A stretch of DNA of 64,000 bases, taken from positions 4,262,742 through 4,326,741 of the forward strand of contig NC_049980.1 in NCBI RefSeq assembly GCF_000003815.2, given 5' to 3'. A program made the position numbers and the translations under genes. The notes below the pieces were generated by a model, which was not told the origin of the DNA, did no database searches, and was given only the letters and a program-made list of their open reading frames with translations. Source of the stretch: Branchiostoma floridae. Taxonomy: Eukaryota > Chordata > Leptocardii > Amphioxiformes > Branchiostomatidae. Positions 56,321 through 64,000 of the stretch are shown piece by piece (within the stretch, counting starts at the first letter, position 1; each line of letters opens with the position of its first letter).

Positions 56321-56742
56321 CTGTTTGGTACAAAGCTGGTGTGTTACCCCATGATGTGGTTTACCGGCTATGCAATACGAACAAAACAAAAACATATATC
56401 CAATACATATCTGTTTCTCCAGAGTCGTTGATGTAAAACACATTGCGGCGTGATCTCTGTGATTTTATCTTTGACCATCAGATAACCCTAATCTGTAGCC
56501 CATTACCTACAAATTTCCGTGACAAATAAGGTCAACAGCTGATAGCGTCAAGGTTTTACTGCACGTGACGTCACATGTTGCCATGGTAACGCACGGTGAA
56601 GGTGATGTGTGACGTGAACTGCGCGAAAGGCGATCTTCGAGCAGATGTTTGCCTGTGAATTTTTTCTCATTTTGTAGTCGTTGTCTTGCATACGTGCACA
56701 TCTTCCTTCCTTCGTCAGTCTATCAAAAGATGTTAATCTAGT

Positions 56743-56935
56743 CCACCTTTATCCGCAGGGTAACCTATATCCGTTTTTTTCTAAAACAGGTACGTAAAGA
56801 TATCAGTCTAGTTAACGGACGGTGGTTTCAAATTGCAATATTTTCAAAACATTGCACCATCCACCCACTTCATATTCCTAAATACCCTGTGTTTTTTTAA
56901 CAACGGATATAGGTTACCCCGCGGATAAAGGTTAC
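56743..56935. mobile_element. Palindromic MITE, family B, copy 2
   Basis: Left end CACCTTTATCCGCAGGGTAA, right end AACAACGGATATAGGTTACC and CGCGGATAAAGG. Inner AACGGACGGTGGTTTCAAAT pairs loosely with a degraded right arm. It abuts a family A element 18 bases to the right. Confidence 0.8.
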
Positions 56936-56952
56936 CATGCGATGATAAAGGT

Positions 56953-57250
56953 TAGACATCCAGGTAATAATTCACGCCAAAAAGCAGTTACTCAAGTAAC
57001 TGGATATGGTTTTGGAAACGGTGAGACATTTCAGATAGTATTCACTACCTTTGTCTTAGCTTTGTCTTGCCTTGTTCTCTATTGGACATCCAAAATTGTC
57101 TTCAGCTCTTTTGCATTTTTAGTTAGGGTATAAAAAGAACAGTTTCTTCCATATCTCTTCAGTTTCACTGATGAAAGATAGTGGATGCTATCTGAAACAT
57201 CTGAATGTTCCCCAAACCATATCCAGTTGCTTGAGTAACTTTTTGGCGCA
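56953..57250. mobile_element. Palindromic MITE, family A, complete copy
   Basis: Left: AGACATCCAGGTAATAATTC and AAAGCAGTTACTCAAGTAAC. Right: AAGATAGTGGATGCTATCTG, CCAGTTGCTTGAGTAACTTT and TTGGCG. The centre (57050-57150) is unpaired and unique. Confidence 0.8.
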
Positions 57251-57326
57251 GCTTCACCATGGTTACAGAAAAGCGAATAGCCGTGCATGAACTAGCTAAA
57301 ATCACACAAGATATATCTGCTCCTAA

Positions 57327-57642
57327 TACCCCGTCACATGTAGCGAAAATCGATCGGACGACGAGTCTGCGAGCTCTAAATTACGAGGAGGCATGACTCT
57401 GATGCCGACGAGGNNNNNNNNNNNNNNNNNNNNNNNNNNNNNNNNNNNNNNNNNNNNNNNNNNNNNNNNNNNNNNNNNNNNNNNNNNNNNNNNNNNNNNN
57501 NNNNNNNNNNNNNNNNNNNNNNNNNNNNNNNNNNNNNNNNNNNNNNNNNNNNNNNNNNNNNNNNCGTCAGGGTTATACCTCCTCGTAATTTAGAGCTCGC
57601 AGACTCGTCGTCCGATCGATTTTCGCTACATGTGAGGGGGTA
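57327..57642. mobile_element. Harbinger-like hairpin element containing an assembly gap, copy 2
   Basis: Long arms: TACCCCGTCACATGTAGCGA, AAATCGATCGGACGACGAGT, CTGCGAGCTCTAAATTACGA on the left. The exact complement on the right ends CGCTACATGTGAGGGGGTA. It is flanked by TAA on both sides (57324-57326, 57643-57645). At least 65 bases of each arm pair almost perfectly. The centre is unknown. Confidence 0.85.
57414..57564. other. Assembly gap, 151 N
   Basis: Unknown bases inside the second copy of the same hairpin element. The stem on each side is nearly perfect, so the element itself probably caused the gap. Confidence 0.99.
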
Positions 57643-58166
57643 TAAAGGCTTGCACGGAATGTCTTTTAAGCTGCTACACTTTGACTGACAGTTGAGATAG
57701 CCCGGGGGAAGTTCTCTAATAGATTAGCGGAAAGTGGAAGTCGCTGAAAAGTCTAGGGTCTGAGAAGATGTCAAGTGTTGGCGACAGTTCCGAACACGAG
57801 AGCGGTAAGGGGAGTGCATGTGCGTGTCGGATAACCTGTTCTATACGTGCTGTGGCGGACTGATAAGACTCGTTCCGTGCGGACTAGGACTGGGAGAAGT
57901 CTAGTACTCCACGTCTTGGACTGAAGCCATGTTGCGGCCACTTGGCGCCTTTCTAGTGTATGGCTTCTAGTGTATCTCCTAGAGGTGCAGTTACACTAGC
58001 GTACATATCAAGTCCATATTGGCATTCTTTTCATACGCAGTCGTAGACACAATACGCATCCCAATTTTAGTTTCTTTTCTTTGGTCGTGACAGAGAAGGC
58101 ATGCACTATCCCCAATTTACTGTACACGAGGCAAAAAATAATAATAACTTGGCCGGCTAAAAATGT

Positions 58167-58273
58167 CCTACGACGTTCGACGCGCGGCGCGTAAAAACGA
58201 AAATCAGTCATTTTCAAGTTTTACACGGACAAATTTGTGTCCTAGACACGCGCCGCGCGTCGAACGACGTAGG
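58167..58273. repeat. CpG-dense 26-bp inverted repeat
   Basis: 58167-58192 (CCTACGACGTTCGACGCGCG GCGCGT) and 58248-58273 (ACGCGCCGCGCGTCGAACGA CGTAGG) are complementary at 25 of 26 positions around a 55-base AT-rich loop. Flanking CTAAAAATGT and AATTTTAGGAC pair partly. It is probably the core of a small foldback element. Confidence 0.85.
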
Positions 58274-58490
58274 TAATTTTAGGACAAGTCATTTATGACA
58301 CGTAGTACAGTATTCAAAGGTTCATTGTACAGTGGGGAAATTTCCATAGCTCTTTTCGACAAACACAATGAACAGTGGATCTAAGCTCTACGTCCCGGTC
58401 CTAAATAATGCAACCCTTTCCAGTAACGTGTACGTCGGGTGAGCGTCAACAACCGGGATACGAACTCACGACTTCTTGGAAAAAAAAAAC

Positions 58491-58770
58491 AGGTTCACAT
58501 GTGGAATTCGTAGCCTCTACCAGGCTCCACAGGTCGTTGGAAAAATAGTAGAAATTGGACAAATATAGACACATATAAGTCAAAGGAGTTAGCTGTCTGA
58601 GGAGTATGGTTTTCGACCATGCAGCTAACTTCGCTGGTATGTTATCTGGCTATATTTGTCCAGCCTTCTATTTTTTCCAGCGACCTGTGGAGTCTGGTAG
58701 AGGCTAAGACTTTCATACGGACCTCATACGGACTTGAATATTATATACGCACGTGTGAACCCACCCTAAC
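58491..58770. mobile_element. Palindromic MITE, family C, copy near the ADAMTSL-like exons
   Basis: Left: AGGTTCACATGTGG, AGCCTCTACCAGGCTCCACA, AGTAGAAATTGGACAAATAT. Right: CCAGCGACCTGTGGAGTCTG, AGAGGCTAAGACTTTCATAC and TATATACGCACGTGTGAACC. Both outer arms are present, so it is essentially complete. Confidence 0.8.
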
Positions 58771-59598
58771 TAACTATTCACTGGAGGCTTCGCACGCTTC
58801 TATCTTATAGGTTTCATTCCAAAATAAGACTCTGTCTTTCGTTGCTAGTTAAGACATGAAGATTATTTCAGGTGCAAATCGCAAGACTGTGGGGATTCGT
58901 AGAAACAACAACAAAGTCACTTTTTGGCACAGAAACCTTTTATCGTAAAGGGCATGACGAAAGGGGGTCGGTTTCGTGATTATTTTCGTTCCTGAATTCC
59001 CCCAACGGCTGGAAAATGTCCATCATAAGAATGTACACTGTACGTGATATGAATTCCTTAGACACAGATACAAACCGGTAACGGTTATGCAACTGGCAAA
59101 AACGTTTGACTTATCGATCTCTGTTTCCTTCATAGCAAAGACCCAGGGACTCGTAAGAAGGTGTTTTTTAATCCACCTTACTGTGAAAGTTATTACAATA
59201 GATAAAGAAAGAATATCAATGATAATCAACTGTGCAAGGATGTGTTGAAGCTCGCAAGCCCTACCCTGTAAAAATGTTATAACATAATTAATGATAAAGA
59301 TATATGTTTATCAATCACAATTGATATAAGGTGTAAATGAAACACATCATTGCAGAGTTAAAAGAAGGGTGATGATTTATCAAATTTATTAAGAAATAGT
59401 AACCAATTAGCAAGAGAACGGCAACAAATCAGATAGATGTAAAATTGTGCTCTACAAGATTCAATTTGGCTTTTGAATATTTCTAAGATGCGACAGGTTT
59501 CCAATGAAATATTACGTTACTCAAGACACTGGTACAATTGATGCATGTGCTGTTACCTTTGTCATGTTGGTGACCGATTTGACCTCACCTGCATCCAG

Positions 59599-59723
59599 AA
59601 GAAGCGGCAGCTGTCCCAGTACACCTGGAGCACCTGGGGACCCTGGTCCACCTGTACGCGCACCTGCGGAATGGGCGTGTCCCACCAGACACGGAGGTGC
59701 CTGTACGCAGGTGTGGAGGACAG
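59599..59723 (+). CDS. ADAMTS-like gene, exon encoding first half of a thrombospondin type-1 repeat
   Basis: The gene would encode a secreted extracellular-matrix glycoprotein of the ADAMTSL family. These proteins have no protease domain and, in vertebrates, bind fibrillin and modulate microfibrils. This exon starts after an AG acceptor at 59597-59598 and ends before GTAAGT at 59724. It encodes 41 codons plus two bases: KKRQLSQYTWSTWGPWSTCT, then RTCGMGVSHQTRRCLYAGVE, then D. It contains the WxxWxxW mannosylation ladder, the C-x-x-TCG motif and the RxRRC strand of a thrombospondin type-1 repeat (cysteines 1-3). The upstream exon must end in phase 0 and is not identified. A family B element begins only 68 bases beyond the donor. 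Confidence in the domain is high; the upstream boundary of the gene is unknown. Confidence 0.9.
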
Positions 59724-59790
59724 GTAAGTCACATCTGAACCGGTAAACGGAGAATATACAGCTAAGCAACCAATGGTTGTGACACTTGTT

Positions 59791-59990
59791 CACCTTTATC
59801 CGCGGGGTAACCTATATCCGTTGTTTTTATAGACAGGGTATTTAGGGATATCAAGTTGACGGACTGATTTCGAACTGCAATATTTTGAAATTGCTGCAAT
59901 TTGAAACCGCCGTCCGTTGACTTGATATCCCTAGATACCGTGTCTTCAAAGACAATAGATACAGGTTACACCGCAGAAAAAGGTGAACTA
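59791..59990. mobile_element. Palindromic MITE, family B, copy 3 (intronic)
   Basis: Left CACCTTTATCCGCGGGGTAA, right TAGATACAGGTTACACCGCA and AAAAAGGTGA. Centre: GGGATATCAAGTTGACGGAC against GTCCGTTGACTTGATATCCC, followed by TGCAATATTTTGAAATTGCT. It lies in the first recognised intron of the ADAMTS-like gene. Confidence 0.85.
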
Positions 59991-60409
59991 GCATTACATG
60001 TAGAGTATGAGGATCAATATTATATGCTGGGATTTCCTTTTATGCAAGTACTACGAACAACGTGGCGTCTTGTGACCCAATGGCTATGCTGGCGGACACG
60101 ACATCAAGAGGGCATGGGTTGGCTTTCTGACATTCTATAAAGCTAGACGTTCCGTCATTGAGAAACTAAACCCGACTTTTCTCACCCCAGTCATGTTTTG
60201 TAGATAGAAGACTTCGAGCTGTAGAAAGCTGTAGAAAGAGAGGAATGGGCTCCGCCTTCCCTAGACCACTCACTGCCCTTACGGTTTCAAAAAAGGCTAT
60301 GGAACTATATCTTTACCCTTTGATTACGAGCGACAGGTCGGCTTATAAAATTCTGGCCTTTTAAAAAACAGAAATTTTCATATGTTCCTTTTGTCTTATT
60401 TTTTGGCAG

Positions 60410-60494
60410 TACGGCGGTGTACCCAAGCGGAAGTGACGTAGGCAGGTACAACTGTGTGGGCCTCTTCCGGCGGTACAAGGCATGCGCAGAACAG
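60410..60494 (+). CDS. ADAMTS-like gene, second exon (TSR cysteines 4-5)
   Basis: The acceptor TTTTTTGGCAG ends at 60409 and the donor GTACAA begins at 60495. One base completes the split serine codon from the previous exon (AG+T), then 28 codons follow, with GRYNCVGLFRRYKACAEQ at the end. It supplies cysteines 4 and 5 of the thrombospondin repeat. The stretch between cysteines 3 and 4 is about 22 residues, whereas in vertebrate ADAMTSL4 and THSD4 this place holds a long insertion. This is either the ancestral compact form or a lineage-specific loss. The 85-base length and phase agree with both neighbours, which strongly supports a real exon although it is too short to stand out alone. Confidence 0.9.
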
Positions 60495-60739
60495 GTACAA
60501 GCCCCATGTAGTACTAAACATGCAAGTTTATGAGAAAGACCACTTTCTAGATGTCTGTGTACTACTTTTGACTCCTGGAGATTTACATGACACTACATCG
60601 TGAAGTTATCGCAACTTCTATTAAAAAACGCACGTATTTATATTTACACTTCCGATTTTGCTTGGGGATTACTTGAAGATTTATGTAGATGTTTTAACCT
60701 AAAATGTACCCCCCCTGTACTACCCCCCCCCCCTTCTAG

Positions 60740-60842
60740 GCCTGCCCCCCTGGTACCCCGGACGCCCGTGAGGAGCAGTGCACCGCCCATAACAGCAAAC
60801 CCTTCATGGGAAGGTTGTACCAGTGGGAGCCGTTCCTAGAAG
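60740..60842 (+). CDS. ADAMTS-like gene, third exon (end of TSR, start of cysteine-rich module)
   Basis: It starts in phase 0 after CCCCCCTTCTAG and ends in phase 1 before GTAATA at 60843. The 34 codons read [20 protein letters not shown] and then [14 protein letters not shown]. The first cysteine completes the thrombospondin repeat (cysteine 6). REEQC-x-x-x-NS begins the ADAMTS-type cysteine-rich module, and [11 protein letters not shown] is very close to the ADAMTSL4 and THSD4/ADAMTSL6 version of this segment (other ADAMTSL proteins differ here). The next exon should carry a CELNC-type motif. I could not find it before the window ends, so the following intron is at least 3.1 kb. Confidence 0.92.
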
Positions 60843-61131
60843 GTAATACTGGAATTATTTCTTAAAGTACAGGCCATTTTTATTTTACCCCTTAAACTGC
60901 CAGAGTTTCAGCCCTATAAAAATGCTGCTACTTCGGGGGAATATACGCTATCCCGGATATATCCGGATGCGGCACACGTGCAGGACATGTATATGTGTGC
61001 CGGGTATATCCGGCTTGGGTTTTAAGGTACAGTATCGCCTTCTGAAAGTAGAAAATCTCTTTCTAAAGCGGTTATTTCATTGAATTTTCGATCGGCACGT
61101 TGAAGGCGTCGACGTTGCTGCGTCTTATAGT

Positions 61132-61200
61132 GCATAATAATAACTTTATTGCACAACAATTGTACGAGGTACAAAGTATGGCATCTACATAACTACAGTT
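61132..61200 (-). mobile_element. LINE 3' terminus (minus strand)
   Basis: On the minus strand: GCCATACTTTGTACCTCGTA, then CAATTGTTGTGCAATAAAGT and a (TTA)-rich tail. It matches the 3' ends at 17880-17945 and 31904-31970. Confidence 0.6.
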
Positions 61201-63113
61201 CTATAACTAACTTAAGGCTTATCTAACTAATACAGGAGTTGTAGTATGACATAAGATTCTTACATTCATTGGAGGCTTTTACAATCATTTTTCAACAGTT
61301 GACTTTATAACTGGAATGTATTGCAAAATGTACAAGCATGACAAAAAAAACAATAAAACACACATAACGTTAGATTTATTTTTATTGATGAAATTAATGA
61401 GCACGCTGTCAAATCGCTCGGACGCAGCGACGTCAACGTGCCGCAGCTTAAGAAAGATGTACTAATACAATGTACCTGCTTTACAATACAAGACTCTAAT
61501 GGACACAGCTACAATTAATATTGATAGCTGATATAATTTTTCTGAAGTGCGCATAACTATTGTCTTTTAACCTTTTACAAGCGCAACAAATGGAAACAGA
61601 AAACGGTAAGTGTTCCCTAAGCTTCGAGATGAACTTATCTATACGAAACGTCGATTGAATCAAACATTTGGTTGTGTACAAAGAAAGTTCTTATTCAGTG
61701 ACTTACCAATCAGACGAAACTATATTCTTTGTGTACGATAACGACTCGAGTCTAATATCTATTCATATGGATTAGGAACTATGCCATGAATTAAGAATAC
61801 GATGATCGCAACGCGCTACAGACATTGTGTAACGTTACATAAAAATGTTTGTGTCTAAGATAATACAATCTATTTTTCGTATACATGTAAAGCAATATTG
61901 AAAGTTTATTAGCAAGTTCATGCCCGCAGCGTAGGCTAATTTCGAGTACGTACGTTACATGGTACGCAGTTGTTGTTTTGTTGTCCTCGTTTTGCGTCTT
62001 TTCTCCCGTTGACTTGGTAGAAACATAAGAGATATACATTTACATGTTACAAACGTGCAATGAATATATATATGTGCATGCAGTTTCGTACTTTTAAATT
62101 TTCTAAAATATATCAAACGTGCTGATGATGTAAACGGCTTGGTCCGTACGTGAACTAGGTCCATGACCCTCCACGGTCAGGTCACTTCTCCGCGTGGGTC
62201 GGCTCACATCTCCCGGGGGTACAGGGTCGCCCCTCCCTCTCTGTGGGCAGCCACCCCACGGGTTGTGTGGATCCCGGGGGGTCTATCCTGGGTCGGACCA
62301 CCCCGTGGGGACATGTGTGTACTGAAGGTCTCCTCGGATCGTTACCCTTGGCAACGGCCGTGACTGACAGGTCCCTCAGACGACACGGCTGACTGGTTTG
62401 TCAGCGCTAACGTACGAGCGGGGCGTACAGAAGCCACTGACGGGCCTTGTGTACAAAATCGCCGAGGGGGGTCCTGTCACCCGGCCCGGGACAACTATAT
62501 TTCTTGCTTTGATCAAATTCTGCTCTTTCCACATGTGTCTTGACGCCTTTTTCTTAAGATTTAACGACAACAGTGTTACAAGTCTGCAGAATGCATCGCC
62601 GCCATATGGCCGGTGACCTCACTACAATACGGAGGCCGTTAACGTTATAAAAACCTGTCAGAACCCCTTTTGCTGATTCCCAAGCAGACATATGGCTTGC
62701 TTTTGTATGTCTTTGCGCCTTTTATGTTGGAGCGATTTGTGAAGGAACAAAAACCGTATCAATCAAAAGACAAAGAGCTTAAAAGGCCTACGAAGCTGCT
62801 TTTTGGCAGTTAATACGGTAAAACGCCAAAGCTGTTTTCCATTTTATACTTTTTGACATGTTTTGGTTGAGGATAGCTAGCTTTCAAAGGGGTGGTTTTG
62901 GCAAAGTATAAACACTGAAATACCTTTTCGTCCATTTGATATCATTTGGCAGCTAAATGTTTTGATTTGGGCCAACTAAGAGAAATTTTGTCAACTTGGG
63001 TACTCACCAATGTAGGGCCGGCAGAAAGAAAACATCTGCGAAGAAAATCACAATTGTCCACACCTCTGCTTAGATTTAAAGTAATTTTTGGGCCTTTCCC
63101 GCCATTCTAGACA

Positions 63114-63629
63114 GGCCATGTTGATTTGATTATATGGATGACATCCGCGCACGCATCAATTTTCGTCCGTGTCTAGAAAAAAAAAGAAGGTTTTCCATCA
63201 TACTGTAAATCGTACAAAAGCCTGAGCTGCAAAATTAGCAAATATATGCCGTAAAATTGCAAAAAAATGTGAAATGGATACTGAAGTTGTAGAATGCCAA
63301 AGTCAATTTCAAATTCAAAGCAGAAGATATGAAAGTACAAAAATGAAGATAGAATACGTCGACGAAGATTAGCCATCCAGGTAATAAGATATGTGAAAAC
63401 ACAGTTACCCAAGTAGCTGGATATGATTCCAAAATCATATCCAGTTAATTGAGTAACTGCTTTTTGGCTAAAGATAATATACATTTAGCAAAACTTTGTG
63501 ATTTGTTCAACCTACCTTTAATACAAACTTCATTTCATAATAAAGAAAACTTTTTGGCCAATTTTTTATTCGCACGCTCGCATTAGTTTTGGGGTTCCCA
63601 GATGATGTCATCAATATGATTGAATTCAC
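63114..63629. mobile_element. Family J inverted-repeat element with nested family A hairpin
   Basis: Left GGCCATGTTGATTTGATTAT then GGATGACATC; right GATGTCATCAATATGATTGA and ATTCACGTGGCC. The inner pair is GCGCACGCATCAATTTT and TTATTCGCACGCTCGCATTA. Interior blocks match 22640-22952. The family A hairpin at 63370-63478 interrupts it. Confidence 0.65.
63370..63478. mobile_element. Minimal family A hairpin
   Basis: AGCCATCCAGGTAATAAGAT, CAGTTACCCAAGTAGCTGGA, then TATGATTCCAAAATCATATC, CAGTTAATTGAGTAACTGCT and TTTTGGCTAAAG. The arms meet with almost no loop, so it is a ~109-base perfect-type foldback compared with ~270-300 bases for full copies. Confidence 0.8.
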
Positions 63630-64000
63630 GTGGCCCAACATTCCCAGGATGCTTCACTCCCTGATGAAGAAGAAACCAGGAGAGACAAAAGATGGCTCGC
63701 AAGTATGAAGAACAGTTTGAGCGGTTTTCTTGGGCAAGGATGGCGGTGGCAGCGTTCTTTTACAGACACATAACATCATGGTACTTTCTAGTAACTATAT
63801 TTCAGTCAAAAAGCGTAAATTATTGGTCAGTTGGTTGGAAAATATTGACTTTGTCCGCGACTGTGGGGAGGGGGGCGTTGGGAAGTTTCTCTTTTTTTTT
63901 TTTTTTACGGCGCGAGTCTCGAGTTGTCATTTTTGTCAATTTAGGGGATTTTGAAAATGTCAGTAAGGACACACCAATTTAATGTTTTTGTTCTCAGATT

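Larger units (their letters stand above)
55818..56395 (+). mobile_element. SINE family G (plus strand) with two nested insertions
   Basis: SINE pieces in order: GAGGAGAGCCACACCTCGAG, AAAAGAACCCACC, GTGAGTGGATCAAATGAATC, GATATGCAGTTTGTACTG, then CAAAGCTGGTGTGTTACCCC and GGTTTACCGGCTATGCAATA with a CAAAACAAAAAC tail. They are separated by a Harbinger-like palindrome (55861-56022) and a family E element (56094-56320). The tRNA-like head is missing. Confidence 0.8.
60843..64000. other. Intron of the ADAMTS-like gene (continues past the window)
   Basis: No further exon was recognised. Contents: a palindromic CCGGATATATCCGG stretch at 60952-61013; an inverted pair (CGGCACGTTGA... at 61092, ...ACGTCAACGTGCCG ending 61442) around a LINE tail; a GC-rich unique block 62160-62480; and a family J element with a nested family A hairpin at 63114-63629. 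Short frames here have no recognisable domain. Confidence 0.55.

Noticed and set aside
57771-57812. ATG TCA AGT GTT frame followed by GTAAGG as a first exon
   Set aside because: The donor context (GAGCG before GT) is weak, its phase does not fit the exon at 59599, and there is no supporting acceptor or homology.
58869-58920. Acceptor-like ATTATTTCAG before 58873 as an upstream ADAMTS-like exon
   Set aside because: The reading frames that would fit meet a stop before any good donor, and no signal-peptide-like sequence follows.
62160-62480. GC-rich block as the next ADAMTS-like exon
   Set aside because: No frame contains the expected CELNC-type cysteine pattern and no phase-1 acceptor with matching donor was found.

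Overview
The window is 64 kb of non-vertebrate animal DNA, most likely lancelet (Branchiostoma). This is an inference. It rests on one deuterostome-type ADAMTS-like (ADAMTSL) gene with spliced exons, a very high density of short palindromic DNA-transposon derivatives, tRNA-derived SINEs, non-LTR retrotransposon tails and large minisatellites. No operons, bacterial genes, CRISPR array or virus-like genes were seen. Almost every long open frame in the window is translated tandem repeat or chance.

The only gene I can support is on the + strand at the right end. Three exons (59599-59723, 60410-60494, 60740-60842) join in matching splice phases. Together they encode a complete thrombospondin type-1 repeat with six cysteines, then the start of the ADAMTS-type cysteine-rich module. 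The motif [11 protein letters not shown] points to the ADAMTSL4/ADAMTSL6 (THSD4) branch. The 5' end (signal peptide exon) is not identified with confidence. The 3' part lies beyond the window, and 60843-64000 reads as intron.

Layout. 1-6.1 kb: dispersed repeats, a 165-bp triplicated unit carrying nuclear-receptor DR1-like sites, and a CCATGG-rich tandem repeat. 6.1-10.77 kb: a 128-bp tandem repeat followed by a 4.1-kb minisatellite of 22-bp units with higher-order structure, open in all three forward frames. 10.8-15.3 kb: no gene, only a GT microsatellite and one dispersed repeat. 15.3-18 kb: a full minus-strand SINE, an internally deleted mariner element with near-perfect 39-bp inverted ends, and a LINE 3' end. 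18.8-34.4 kb: hAT-like, Harbinger-like and other foldback elements, often nested. 34.8-42.6 kb: SINE pieces, CT microsatellites, a 21-bp repeat, an exact-period 550-bp array and a 36-bp array. 42.6-51.3 kb: mostly unique sequence with no recognised gene; GC-rich stretches and good splice-like signals may be 5' exons. 51.3-58.8 kb: a dense transposon nest, including two assembly gaps that both sit inside copies of one hairpin element. 59.6-64 kb: the ADAMTSL-like exons and intronic repeats.

No new multi-gene system is visible. The notable content is repeat biology: phase-shifting minisatellites, hairpin elements that break the assembly, nested insertions with readable target-site duplications, and tandemly amplified foldback elements. 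All family assignments come from reading termini, target-site duplications and motifs, not from database searches.
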